From Flavobacterium notoginsengisoli (GTDB lineage Bacteria > Bacteroidota > Bacteroidia > Flavobacteriales > Flavobacteriaceae), in NCBI RefSeq assembly GCF_014207905.1, contig NZ_JACHLB010000006.1:124001-188000 (forward strand): a DNA stretch of 64,000 nt, read 5' to 3'. Below the pieces are notes generated by a model. That model was not told the origin of the DNA and ran no database searches. It worked only from the letters and a program-made list of their open reading frames with translations. This document shows positions 27,350 through 36,367 of this stretch, piece after piece (within the stretch, counting starts at the first letter, position 1; each line of letters opens with the position of its first letter). A program made the position numbers and the translations under genes.

Positions 27350-28426
27350 TTGATTACGATTTTATATACTTACCGAAACAGAGATCTAGAACGTGTTAAG
27401 CGATCATTAGACTCGTTACAGCAACAATCGAAAAAAAACTTTGAAGTTGTTTTTATTGATTATGGCTCAGATTTGGATTTGGCAACTCAAGTTAAAGAAC
27501 TTATTTTAAGATACGATTTTGTAAAATATGAATATGTTTTTACAAGATACCAACCTTGGAATAAATGCAAAGCTTTAAACTATGCCATAAAAAAAACAGA
27601 ATCAGAATATTGTTTCAATGCAGATATAGATATTATTTTTCATCCTGAATTTAGCAACATACTGGAAGAAAAACTAAATCCTGAAAAAGTTTTATATTTT
27701 CAGGTAGGATTTTTGTCAAATGAAGAAAGCCTGAAACAGCTAAAATTTGAGGACTATAAAGTGAACTTTCTTGCCAGTGAAGAAGCAACAGGAATGTCAC
27801 TTTTTCCAACAAAAAAGATAAAAGAACTTCAAGGATTTGATGAGTTTTTCCATTTTTGGGGCTCTGAAGATACAGATATTCACAACCGTTTGAAAAAACA
27901 TGGATGTGAAATTGAATTTTATAATTCAAAATTAATGATGCTTCATCAATGGCATAAAAATTACAGAGGAAGAGAAACTAAAGAATTGAATTTAGAATTG
28001 CAGTTAAGCAAAATTGTCGAAATCAATAATCGGCATCTACAGTATAATTTAAAAAATAATGAACCCTGCGCAAACTTATCAAAATGGGGAACAATAAATT
28101 CTGAAGCTGAATTTAATGAATTAGATCTTTTTAAAAATGAACTAATTTTAAATAATAAATCAGAAATAATTGATCATTTTTTATTTGTAGAGCTGCCTAA
28201 ATTTCAAAATGGAATTTTGTCTGTTCGATTTGTTGAAGATGATTTTCAATCTTCATTAAAATATAAATTGAAAAAAAGAGTGGGAAAAAAAGTTCCCAAC
28301 TATTACACCTTAAAAGAAATTAATGATAAGTTGCTTTTGCATATAATTTCTTTCTATCATCAATATGCCTATACTTATAAGATCAGCAATGATTTGAAAA
28401 GCATAAGTTTTAAAATTAAAAAATAA
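27350..28426 (+). CDS. Glycosyltransferase, GT2 with galactosyltransferase-type C-terminal motif
   Basis: A 358-residue protein. The GT2-like N-terminus is ITILYTYRNRD. The metal site is NADIDIIFH near residues 89-95. Near 170 it has FWGSEDTDIHNRL, the W-G-x-E-D-x-D signature found in GT7-type galactosyl/GalNAc transferases and chondroitin-polymerase-like enzymes. The final 110 residues lack known motifs. The start is TTG at 27350, 7 bp after the previous stop. It is likely to add a Gal, GalNAc or related sugar. Confidence 0.83.
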   Translation: MITILYTYRNRDLERVKRSLDSLQQQSKKNFEVVFIDYGSDLDLATQVKELILRYDFVKYEYVFTRYQPWNKCKALNYAIKKTESEYCFNADIDIIFHPEFSNILEEKLNPEKVLYFQVGFLSNEESLKQLKFEDYKVNFLASEEATGMSLFPTKKIKELQGFDEFFHFWGSEDTDIHNRLKKHGCEIEFYNSKLMMLHQWHKNYRGRETKELNLELQLSKIVEINNRHLQYNLKNNEPCANLSKWGTINSEAEFNELDLFKNELILNNKSEIIDHFLFVELPKFQNGILSVRFVEDDFQSSLKYKLKKRVGKKVPNYYTLKEINDKLLLHIISFYHQYAYTYKISNDLKSISFKIKK

Positions 28427-28432
28427 AAATTA

Positions 28433-29527
28433 ATGGCTAAAGTAATTTTATTATCACAATTCCCTCTCCCTTATTCTAAGACAGGTAGCTGGACTTCTAT
28501 GTATTATAATTACTTGAAATCTAATCATCAAATTGACTATTTGATTTGCGAAAGTCCAGAGTCTTTTTTTGAAACCGTTAATTATGAATGTATTTCTAAT
28601 AATATAGTAACTAAACTAAAAAAGAAGTTTCTAAAACAGCCTTATTTTGCTTATCTAAAAGCATTAGAAGACATCATAAATACAAAAGAGAAATACATTA
28701 TCCAAATTGTAGATAATTTTGGAATTGTAAAGCCATTAGAGCTTTTTCTGGTTCATAAAGGTTTGCGTAAAAATTGTCATATTCAATTTTTTTATCATGG
28801 TTTCCCACCTTTTTATGAAAACTTTCGGGGAAGATGGTTTTTCGAAACTATAGATGAAATGATTCTACTGACGCACGATTCTTATTTAGCGCATAAAAAT
28901 ACATATACTGTTTTACCTACACGTTTTTCGGTTTTACATAACGGAATAGATACTTCTAAGTTTTATGCTATTTCGAAAGATGAAAAAGAAATATTAAAAA
29001 AGGAACGCAATCTTTCAGATAAAAAAATCTTTGTTTGGTGTTCGCAAGATCGCCCCAAAAAAGGATTGCACATTTTATTGGATGCATGGAAGAGAGTATA
29101 TGAAATGAGACAGGATATTGTTTTGTGGGTAATAGGATGTGAACCAAAAGATCCAATTTCTGGAGTTGAATACTTAGGCAGAATTCCAAACAGCGAATTA
29201 CCAAAATATTACCAAACCAGTGATTGTTATTTGTTTCCAACTTTATGGCATGAAGGTTTCGGTTTAAGCTTAATCGAAGCTTTACATTGCGGTTGTTATT
29301 GTATTGCTTCTGCAAATGGAGGAGTTCCGGAAGTTTTGCAATATGGAAAATTAGGCAAACTGATTGAAAATCCGAATTTTGTAGAAGAGTGGGAAAACGC
29401 TATTTTAGAATTTTTAAGAAATAAGGAAAATCCTTCGGTTTCTTTTCCAAAAGATCTCTATTCTTCCAAAAGTTGGAATTTGGGAATGAATAAAATTATA
29501 GAAAATGCTAAAAGAAGTATACAGTAA
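28433..29527 (+). CDS. Glycosyltransferase family 4
   Basis: A 364-residue GT-B transferase. ILLSQFPLPYSKTGSW is the N-terminal strand-loop; the donor domain has FVWCSQDRPKKGLH near 199 and the E-x7-E motif in HEGFGLSLIEALHCG near 276-284. It is the last gene before a promoter-bearing gap, so it probably ends the wzm-wzt transcription block. Confidence 0.9.
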   Translation: MAKVILLSQFPLPYSKTGSWTSMYYNYLKSNHQIDYLICESPESFFETVNYECISNNIVTKLKKKFLKQPYFAYLKALEDIINTKEKYIIQIVDNFGIVKPLELFLVHKGLRKNCHIQFFYHGFPPFYENFRGRWFFETIDEMILLTHDSYLAHKNTYTVLPTRFSVLHNGIDTSKFYAISKDEKEILKKERNLSDKKIFVWCSQDRPKKGLHILLDAWKRVYEMRQDIVLWVIGCEPKDPISGVEYLGRIPNSELPKYYQTSDCYLFPTLWHEGFGLSLIEALHCGCYCIASANGGVPEVLQYGKLGKLIENPNFVEEWENAILEFLRNKENPSVSFPKDLYSSKSWNLGMNKIIENAKRSIQ

Positions 29528-29567
29528 TTAGTAAGGAAAAGAATTTCTAGAACATTAAAAAACGAAA

Positions 29568-29600
29568 TTTAAAAAAAAGTAATTTATTTATTTACTTTTG
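29568..29600 (+). promoter_or_regulatory. Promoter for the nonulosonic-acid module
   Basis: TACTTTTG at 29593-29600 matches TAnnTTTG exactly, with a TTTA -33-like box at 29568-29571 (21-nt spacer). The Gfo/Idh start codon is 25 bp downstream. The surrounding 98-bp gap is otherwise empty. Confidence 0.68.
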
Positions 29601-29625
29601 ATTTAACCGAAAACGCCCTTTTAAA

Positions 29626-30606
29626 ATGAATCATATTCTAATTATTGGCCTTGGTTCTATTGGCAAAAGGCACCTAAAAAATCTTATTCATTTAGGAGAA
29701 AAAAATATTAGCATAGTAAGTACTTCTGAAAATATTCCTTTAGAGTTTAAAGGTTTTACGACTTATACAAATACAGAAAAAGCACTGAAAGAAAATCTAA
29801 TTTCGCATGCTTTTATCTGCACCCCGACATCAAACCATATTCTAGATTTAACGCTTTTATTAGAGTCTAATGTTGCTAATATTTATTTAGAAAAACCCAT
29901 TAGCAACAATTTAGATAATATAGAGAAAGTTAGTGCTTTATTAGAAAATTCTAAAAGAATTGTAGTCGGATATGATTTGCATTTTGACCCAGGATTGATG
30001 AAAGTGAAAGAACTAATTGCTGAGGAAAAATTAGGAAAGATATTTTCGATAAATGCCTTGGTTGGACAATATCTTCCAGATTGGAGACCAGATCAAGATT
30101 ATAAAAAAAGCATGAGTGCCAAAATCGATAAAGGTGGCGGAGTAATGCTAGATCTGGTGCATGAATTTGATTATCTGAGATGGTTAATCGGAGAACCAGC
30201 TACTATTGCTTGTTTTTTTCAAAATAACCCAAACTTAGAAATAGAAACAGAAGATGTTGCTGATGTACTAATTCAATTTGAAAATAATTCAACAGCAACA
30301 ATCCATTTAGATTACCACCAAAAAGAATTGGTTAGAAATTGTATGATTACTTGTGAAAAAGGAACCCTTTTTTGGGATTTAGCAAAGTCTGAAGTTAAGG
30401 TGGTTAGTCATAATCAAGAAACTGAAATTTTTTCTTATGCAGGTTTCGAAAGAAATCAACGTTATATTGATAGTGTAAGAGCTTTCATAAACGATAGTAA
30501 TTTTGATTATAGGCTAACAACTTTTGAAGAAGCATTAATCAGTTTAAAAATGGTAATTGCCGCCAAAAACTCTTCAATAAACAAACAATTTATTTCAATA
30601 AACTAA
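29626..30606 (+). CDS. Gfo/Idh/MocA-family oxidoreductase (PtmF-like)
   Basis: A 326-residue NAD(P)-dependent sugar oxidoreductase. GLGSIGKRHLKNL is the dinucleotide-binding motif and YLEKPIS near 93 contains the catalytic EKP lysine; VHEFDYLRWL is in the C-terminal substrate domain. It heads a run with a CMP-sugar synthetase, an SDR, NeuB and NeuC. That set recalls the Campylobacter legionaminic-acid genes (ptmF, ptmB, ptmA, legI, legG), where a protein of this class acts early in amino-sugar supply. Role by analogy only. Confidence 0.82.
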   Translation: MNHILIIGLGSIGKRHLKNLIHLGEKNISIVSTSENIPLEFKGFTTYTNTEKALKENLISHAFICTPTSNHILDLTLLLESNVANIYLEKPISNNLDNIEKVSALLENSKRIVVGYDLHFDPGLMKVKELIAEEKLGKIFSINALVGQYLPDWRPDQDYKKSMSAKIDKGGGVMLDLVHEFDYLRWLIGEPATIACFFQNNPNLEIETEDVADVLIQFENNSTATIHLDYHQKELVRNCMITCEKGTLFWDLAKSEVKVVSHNQETEIFSYAGFERNQRYIDSVRAFINDSNFDYRLTTFEEALISLKMVIAAKNSSINKQFISIN

Positions 30607-30607
30607 T

Positions 30608-31300
30608 ATGATATTAGGAACAATATGCTGTAGAGGAGGCTCAAAAGGTGTTTTAGGGAAAAACATCAGACCACTTAAGGGTATTCCTTTAATAGTTTAT
30701 ACCATAGATACGGCAAAGAAAAGCAAATATATTAGCGATTTAGTGGTTTCGTCTGATAGTGACGAGATATTAAATGTCGCAAAAGAAAATGGTATAGGAA
30801 AGACTTTGGTTAGACCAAAAGAACTAGCCACAGATACAGCTAGTAAGTGGCCAGTTTTTATTAATGCAGTTGAAGAGTATGAAAAACTCTCAGGAAAAAA
30901 AGTTACCTATATCGTTGATATGGATGTTACTGTACCTTTGAAAACTACAGAAGATATTGATAAGGCCATAGAATTAGCATTGCAGTCGCCAGAAATAGAT
31001 GTGGTAATAACTGGTTACGAACCTGAACGAAATCCATATTTTAACATGATGGAAATCCAAGAAACAGGTTTTGCAGAAATGGTTAAAAAAACAGCTAAAC
31101 CCATTGTTAGAAGACAAGACGCTCCAAAAGTATTTAGCTTGACGCCGGCGGCTTATGTAATAAAAAAAGAAGCATTGTACAATTATCAGCATTGGAGTGA
31201 AGCAAAGTGCATGATAAGCGAAATGCCAAGAGAAAGAGCTGTTGATATTGACACAGAATTAGATTTTAAATTAATAGAGTTTTTACTAAATGAAAAATAA
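30608..31300 (+). CDS. neuA: CMP-nonulosonic acid cytidylyltransferase (NeuA/PtmB-like)
   Basis: Activates a sialic-acid-like sugar with CTP to give the CMP-sugar donor. The 230-residue protein has CRGGSKGVLGKN near residue 8, the family's CTP-binding signature, and VDIDTELDF near the end with the metal-binding aspartates. The start is 1 bp after the previous stop, and its own end overlaps the SDR start by 11 bp. Whether the sugar is neuraminic, legionaminic or another acid is not decided by this sequence. Confidence 0.9.
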   Translation: MILGTICCRGGSKGVLGKNIRPLKGIPLIVYTIDTAKKSKYISDLVVSSDSDEILNVAKENGIGKTLVRPKELATDTASKWPVFINAVEEYEKLSGKKVTYIVDMDVTVPLKTTEDIDKAIELALQSPEIDVVITGYEPERNPYFNMMEIQETGFAEMVKKTAKPIVRRQDAPKVFSLTPAAYVIKKEALYNYQHWSEAKCMISEMPRERAVDIDTELDFKLIEFLLNEK

Positions 31301-32087
31301 TTTATTTGACTTAACAGGCAAAGTGGCACTCGTAACAGGAGGAGCAGGCTTGCTTGCCACAGAACACGCGCTTGCTTTAAGTGAATATGGTGCAAAGGTA
31401 ATTTTGGCAGATATTAATTTGGAGAGAGCTGAAGAAATTACAGCATTTTTAAAAAAAGAAGATTGTGAAATTGATTTTATAAAATGCGATGTCACTTCTA
31501 GACAAAGCTGGGAAGAGGTCTTGAATTTTATTTTAGAGAAATATAAAAAAATAGATATTTTGATAAATAATGCTGGATTTACAAATCAAAGCAAATCTAA
31601 AAACTTTGACGCATCATTCGAAAATTTTCCTCTAGAAGACTGGAATGCTATTATGAATGTCAATCTAACAGGAGCTTTTTTAGGTTGTCAGGTAGTGGGG
31701 AGTCAAATGTTAAAACAAAAATCAGGTTCAATAATTAATATTGCTTCACTTTACGGAGTTGTGAGTCCGAATCATAATATATATCCTGGAACGGGAATAT
31801 CTCAACCTGTTGCTTATAGTGTTAGTAAACACGGAGTCGTAGCACTAACAAAATATTTAGCAACTCTTTGGGCAAAAGAAGGAGTTAGAGTAAATAGTTT
31901 AACGCCAGGAGGTATTTGGAATGGCCATGAAGGATTGTTTTTAGAACGATTTAAAAATTTAAATCCGATTGGTAGAATGAGTGATAAGTCTGAACTTCGT
32001 GGAGGAATTGTTTATCTAGCAAGCGAATCGAGCAGTCATGTTGTGGGACACAATTTGATTATTGATGGAGGATGGACAGCTTGGTAA
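31290..32087 (+). CDS. Short-chain dehydrogenase/reductase (PtmA-like)
   Basis: A 265-residue classical SDR. The cofactor site is TGGAGLLATEHA near residue 14; NNAG and the catalytic YSVSK (Y176, K180) are present, and DGGWTAW closes the protein, a common SDR ending. It overlaps the cytidylyltransferase gene by 11 bp and precedes neuB, the context of PtmA in Campylobacter legionaminic-acid clusters. Its exact substrate is unknown. Confidence 0.88.
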   Translation: MKNNLFDLTGKVALVTGGAGLLATEHALALSEYGAKVILADINLERAEEITAFLKKEDCEIDFIKCDVTSRQSWEEVLNFILEKYKKIDILINNAGFTNQSKSKNFDASFENFPLEDWNAIMNVNLTGAFLGCQVVGSQMLKQKSGSIINIASLYGVVSPNHNIYPGTGISQPVAYSVSKHGVVALTKYLATLWAKEGVRVNSLTPGGIWNGHEGLFLERFKNLNPIGRMSDKSELRGGIVYLASESSSHVVGHNLIIDGGWTAW

Positions 32088-32132
32088 TTTTTGAAAATAA
32101 AAGAAAGAATATAATTTAGAAGAAGACATTTT

Positions 32133-33173
32133 ATGAATCCATATATCGAAATAGCAGGCCGTAAAATTGGTCCAGATTATCCACCATTAGTAATTGCTGA
32201 AATAGGAATTAATCATGAAGGCTCACTTCAGGTGGCTAAAGAAATGGTAGATGCCGCTCAAAGAGCAGGTGTTGAGGTTGTAAAACACCAGACGCATATC
32301 GTAGAAGATGAAATGACTGATGCGGCAAAAAAGGTAATTCCAGGAAATGCAAACGTTTCGATTTATGAAATCATGGAACGTTGCTCATTAAATGAAGAAG
32401 AAGAGCTAGAACTTAAAAATTATGTAGAAAGTAAAGGCATGATTTTTATTTCGACACCTTTTTCTCGCGCTGCAGCCGAAAGATTAAAAAAGTTCGATAT
32501 TCCAGCTTACAAAATTGGGTCAGGCGAATGTAATAATTACCCGCTTTTAGAACATATTGCTTCTTTTGGAAAGCCTGTTATCTTAAGCACGGGAATGAAT
32601 ACAATTGAAAGTATTCAGAAAGCGGTAGCTGTATTTGACAAACATAATATTCCAGTGGCTTTATTGCACACAACAAACTTATACCCAACTCCAATTCATT
32701 TAGTTCGTTTTGGAGCTATGGTCGAATTAAATCAAGCTTTTCCAAATAAAGTTTTTGGTTTAAGCGATCATACTTTAAATAACAATGCCTGTTTGGGAGC
32801 TGTAGCTTTGGGAGCAAGTATTTTAGAAAGACATTTTACAGATCATATGCAGCGTACAGGCCCGGATATTGTTTGTAGTATGGATGAAAATGCTTGTCAA
32901 GAATTAATTATTTCGAGTGCAGAAATTGCGCAAATGCGTGGCGGATCAAAAAAACCTGCACAGGAAGAGCAAGTAACTATTGATTTTGCGTTCGCGACAG
33001 TTTGTTCGATTGCTCCAATTAAAAAAGGAGAAATTTTAAGCAAAGAAAACATTTGGGTTAAACGTCCTGGTACTGGTCAAATTTTAGCAGAAAGTTTTAA
33101 TGATTTACTTGGCAAAACTGCGTTAAGAGATATTGATAATGATGAACAATTAGATTTTAAAGATTTTAAGTAA
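32133..33173 (+). CDS. neuB: N-acetylneuraminate/nonulosonate synthase
   Basis: Condenses PEP with a ManNAc-type sugar to make the nine-carbon acid. The 346-residue protein has the TIM-barrel motifs AEIGINHEGSL, VKHQTHIVEDEM, KIGSGECNN, ILSTGMNT and GLSDHTLN, then a C-terminal SAF (antifreeze-like) domain from about 285 (PIKKGEILSKENI). The length is normal for NeuB/LegI/PseI. Its stop shares a base with the next ATG (TAATG at 33171-33175). Confidence 0.95.
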   Translation: MNPYIEIAGRKIGPDYPPLVIAEIGINHEGSLQVAKEMVDAAQRAGVEVVKHQTHIVEDEMTDAAKKVIPGNANVSIYEIMERCSLNEEEELELKNYVESKGMIFISTPFSRAAAERLKKFDIPAYKIGSGECNNYPLLEHIASFGKPVILSTGMNTIESIQKAVAVFDKHNIPVALLHTTNLYPTPIHLVRFGAMVELNQAFPNKVFGLSDHTLNNNACLGAVALGASILERHFTDHMQRTGPDIVCSMDENACQELIISSAEIAQMRGGSKKPAQEEQVTIDFAFATVCSIAPIKKGEILSKENIWVKRPGTGQILAESFNDLLGKTALRDIDNDEQLDFKDFK

Positions 33174-33832
33174 TGGATAACTTATACGATTTAGATAAAA
33201 AGTTTGAATATGAAAATGGGTTTTATGCTACAGCAGACCCTTCAAGATTTAGTAAATTTATTACTCATCTGGAATTCTTTAAACAAACTTCAAATGTTCG
33301 TGGAGAAATAGTTGAGCTTGGAATTTTTAAAGGAAATTCCTTCTTTAAATGGATAAAATTTCGCGATTTATTAGAACAGACAAATAGCAGAAAAGTTATC
33401 GGATTTGATATTTTTGGAGATTTTCCTGAAGCAGATTTTGAAGGAGATAAAGAAAGAAGAAATGCATTCGTTCAGGAAACTAATGGAGGTAAAAGCATTT
33501 CATTAGAAGAGATGAATGAACTTTTAATGAAGCAAGGGCTAAACAAAAATGTTGATCTTGTAAAGGGCGACATTTTGAAAACTTTAGACGAATACTTAGA
33601 TAAAAATCCGCATCTAAAAATTTCACTTTTGCACATTGATGTCGATTTGTATCAACCAGTAAAGCATATTCTAGAAAGACTTTATGAGAGAGTAACTATT
33701 GGTGGAATCATTATCTTTGACGATTATGGTACTTTTGCTGGTACAAATAAAGCAGTAGATGATTTCTTTCAGAACAATGCAAAAATACAGAAATTGCCTT
33801 TTTCACATGCTATTTCGTACATCATTAAATAA
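33173..33832 (+). CDS. TylF/MycF-type sugar O-methyltransferase
   Basis: A 219-residue SAM-dependent methyltransferase of the macrocin O-methyltransferase family, which methylates hydroxyls of deoxysugars using a metal ion. GEIVELGIFKGNSF near residue 43 binds SAM; LHIDVDLYQP and IIFDDYG supply the metal-binding aspartates. It is wedged between neuB and neuC by single-base TAATG overlaps on both sides. That placement strongly suggests it acts on the nonulosonic acid or on the glycan carrying it, though the target hydroxyl is unknown. Confidence 0.9.
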   Translation: MDNLYDLDKKFEYENGFYATADPSRFSKFITHLEFFKQTSNVRGEIVELGIFKGNSFFKWIKFRDLLEQTNSRKVIGFDIFGDFPEADFEGDKERRNAFVQETNGGKSISLEEMNELLMKQGLNKNVDLVKGDILKTLDEYLDKNPHLKISLLHIDVDLYQPVKHILERLYERVTIGGIIIFDDYGTFAGTNKAVDDFFQNNAKIQKLPFSHAISYIIK

Positions 33833-34953
33833 TGAAAAAAATCCTTTTTTTAACAGGTACTAGAGCCGATTTCGGAAAAATAAAATCATTAATCTCAATT
33901 CTTGAAAAACAAAAAGAATTTGAGGTTTTTGTTTTTGTTACTGGTATGCATTTGCAAGAAGAGTATGGTTATACTCTAATAGAAATAGAGCGATGTAATT
34001 TTAAAAACATTCACACTTTCGTAAATCATACGCACGAAACTACAATGGATTTGACTCTGGCTAGAACTATTGAAGGATTTTCTGCTTACTGCAATACTAT
34101 AAAACCTGATATGATAGTGGTGCATGGAGATCGGGTAGAAACTCTTGCAGGTGCTATTGTTGGGTCATTAAATAATATTCTGGTTACTCATATAGAAGGA
34201 GGTGAAGTATCTGGAACTGTGGACGAATTGATCAGACATAGTGTAAGCAAGTTAAGCCATATTCATTTTGTTTCAAATGAAGAAGCTGCAAAGAGATTAA
34301 TTCAGATGGGCGAAGTAAAAGAATCGGTGTTTACTATTGGTTCGCCAGATATAGATATCATGTTTTCAGATCAGCTGCCAGATTTGAAAACTGTAAAGGA
34401 ATATTATAAAATTCCTTTTGAAAACTTTTCTATAGTTATGTTTCATCCTGTTACTACCGAAATTGATAACATAAAACAGTATGCAGAAAACTTTGTTAAT
34501 GCGTTGCTAAAAGACGACCATAATTATATTGTCATTTATCCAAACAATGATTTAGGAAGTCGATTTGTTTTAGATAGTTATGATAAACTAAAATCAAACG
34601 AACGCTTTAGAATTTTTCCTTCACTTCGATTTGAATATTTTCTAACACTATTGAAAAATAGCCAATTCATTATAGGAAATAGTAGTGCCGGAATTAGAGA
34701 AGCCCCGTATTATGGCATTCCGATTATAAATATTGGTACAAGACAGCAAAATAGAGCAGTTCATGCAGATATCATAAATGTGGATTACTCTGAAAAAGAA
34801 ATCACGGAATCACTTTCTATAATCGATTCTCATAAAGTAAAAAAATCAGATGATGATTTCGGAAAAGGAAATAGTGCTGAATTATTTCTTAGTTGTCTTC
34901 AGAAATCGGATATTTGGAAACTCAATCACCAAAAACAATTTAGAGATAGTTAA
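33832..34953 (+). CDS. neuC: UDP-GlcNAc 2-epimerase, hydrolysing (NeuC/LegG-like)
   Basis: Releases UDP and epimerises at C2 to give the ManNAc-type substrate of NeuB. The 373-residue GT-B-fold protein shows FLTGTRADFGKI near residue 5, VHGDRVETLAGA, HIEGGEVSGTVDE and GNSSAGIREAP, all standard for the hydrolysing class. LegG, which uses UDP-diNAc-bacillosamine, is in the same family, so the natural substrate is open. It is coupled to the neighbouring genes by TAATG on both sides. Confidence 0.93.
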   Translation: MKKILFLTGTRADFGKIKSLISILEKQKEFEVFVFVTGMHLQEEYGYTLIEIERCNFKNIHTFVNHTHETTMDLTLARTIEGFSAYCNTIKPDMIVVHGDRVETLAGAIVGSLNNILVTHIEGGEVSGTVDELIRHSVSKLSHIHFVSNEEAAKRLIQMGEVKESVFTIGSPDIDIMFSDQLPDLKTVKEYYKIPFENFSIVMFHPVTTEIDNIKQYAENFVNALLKDDHNYIVIYPNNDLGSRFVLDSYDKLKSNERFRIFPSLRFEYFLTLLKNSQFIIGNSSAGIREAPYYGIPIINIGTRQQNRAVHADIINVDYSEKEITESLSIIDSHKVKKSDDDFGKGNSAELFLSCLQKSDIWKLNHQKQFRDS

Positions 34954-36347
34954 TGCCTAAGAAAATTTTTATTTTATTGCCAGACGGAGTTGGGCTTCGC
35001 AATTTTGCATTTTCTAATTTTTATAAATTAGGAATAGAGAAGAAATTCGATATCACCTATTGGAATAATACTCCATTCGATTTGAAAAGTTTAGGTTTTA
35101 ATGAAATTAAAATTAAAAATGCTAAATCATACCCTTTAACGGAGAGCTATAAAAATGCTCGAAAGCATATTGAGCTCAATCTGAATATTAAAGCAGAAAA
35201 TGATTCGGTATACGATGGATATAGATTTCCATTTTCATATAAAAAATTAAAAATAGCTGTAAAAAGTTATTTGACTAGATTTTTTATTACGATTTACAAT
35301 TCTGAAAAAGGATTAAAAAAGGTTCGAGAAAAAATAGTGAAAAACGAGAGAAAAACAGCTTTTTTTTCGCAATGCTTAAAGGCTCTTCAAGATAATAAAC
35401 CTGATTTCGTTTTCTGTACCAATCAAAGACCATTATTAGCAATTGCACCAATTTTAGCTGCAAAAGAACTTAAAATACCGACTGGAACTTTTATTTTTTC
35501 TTGGGATAATTTGCCAAAGTCGACTATGGTTATAGAAACAGATTATTATTTTGTATGGAGCGAACATATGAAATCTGAGCTTCTAAAATATTATTCTTAT
35601 GTAAATCAAAATCAAATTTTTGTTGTAGGTACGCCACAATTTGAAAGCCATTTTGATTCAGAAAGTATTCTGGATAAAATTCAGTTCTTTAATGAATATG
35701 ATTTAGATTTCAATAAAAAATATATCTGTTATTCTGGTGATGATTTTGTTACTTGTCCAGATGATCCTCAATATCTGTCTGATACAGCAGACGCGATTAG
35801 AAAATTGAATCAGGAGAACAATAATTCGTTAGGCATTATATTTAGACGTTGTCCAGTTGATTTTTCTGGTCGTTATAATGCTGTTTTACAAAAAAATAAA
35901 GATCTCATTACAGCTATCGATCCAGTATGGAAAAATATTGGCGAAGATTGGGATACTATTTTGCCGACTAAAGAAGATGTAAAATTATTATCAAATACAA
36001 TTTTTCATTCTGAAATGGTTGTAAATCTGGGTTCTTCAATGGTTTTTGATGCTGCTTGTTTTAAAAAACCTTGTGCTTATATAAACTACGATGTGAAAAA
36101 CAAAATTGATGCAGATTGGTCTGTTTCAAAAATCTATAAATATGTACATTTTCGTTCAATGCCGAACAAAGATGCGGTTGTTTGGTTAAACTCTTCAGAT
36201 GAAATTGCAGATCAAATAAAACAAATATTGAAACAATCTGATCAAATAGTAGAAAATGCACAAGAATGGTTCAAAATTATTAATCAGCATCCAGCTGAAG
36301 ACTCTTCGGACAGAATATGGGAAGCAATAACAGAAATTTTAAGTTAA
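34953..36347 (+). CDS. Putative GT-B glycosyltransferase, candidate nonulosonic-acid transferase
   Basis: A 464-residue protein that I do not recognise as a named enzyme. It has a two-domain GT-B look: an N-terminal ILLPDGVGLRNFAF strand-loop, PDFVFCTNQRPL, FVWSEHMKSEL and FVVGTPQFES in the middle. Near 351-368 is VNLGSSMVFDAACFKKP, resembling the donor site of CDP-glycerol-type or polysialyltransferase-like families. It is coupled by TAATG to neuC and ends the module, so a CMP-nonulosonate transferase is a reasonable but untested guess. Confidence 0.6.
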   Translation: MPKKIFILLPDGVGLRNFAFSNFYKLGIEKKFDITYWNNTPFDLKSLGFNEIKIKNAKSYPLTESYKNARKHIELNLNIKAENDSVYDGYRFPFSYKKLKIAVKSYLTRFFITIYNSEKGLKKVREKIVKNERKTAFFSQCLKALQDNKPDFVFCTNQRPLLAIAPILAAKELKIPTGTFIFSWDNLPKSTMVIETDYYFVWSEHMKSELLKYYSYVNQNQIFVVGTPQFESHFDSESILDKIQFFNEYDLDFNKKYICYSGDDFVTCPDDPQYLSDTADAIRKLNQENNNSLGIIFRRCPVDFSGRYNAVLQKNKDLITAIDPVWKNIGEDWDTILPTKEDVKLLSNTIFHSEMVVNLGSSMVFDAACFKKPCAYINYDVKNKIDADWSVSKIYKYVHFRSMPNKDAVVWLNSSDEIADQIKQILKQSDQIVENAQEWFKIINQHPAEDSSDRIWEAITEILS

Positions 36348-36367
36348 TTTGTTAAATTAAAAGATTT

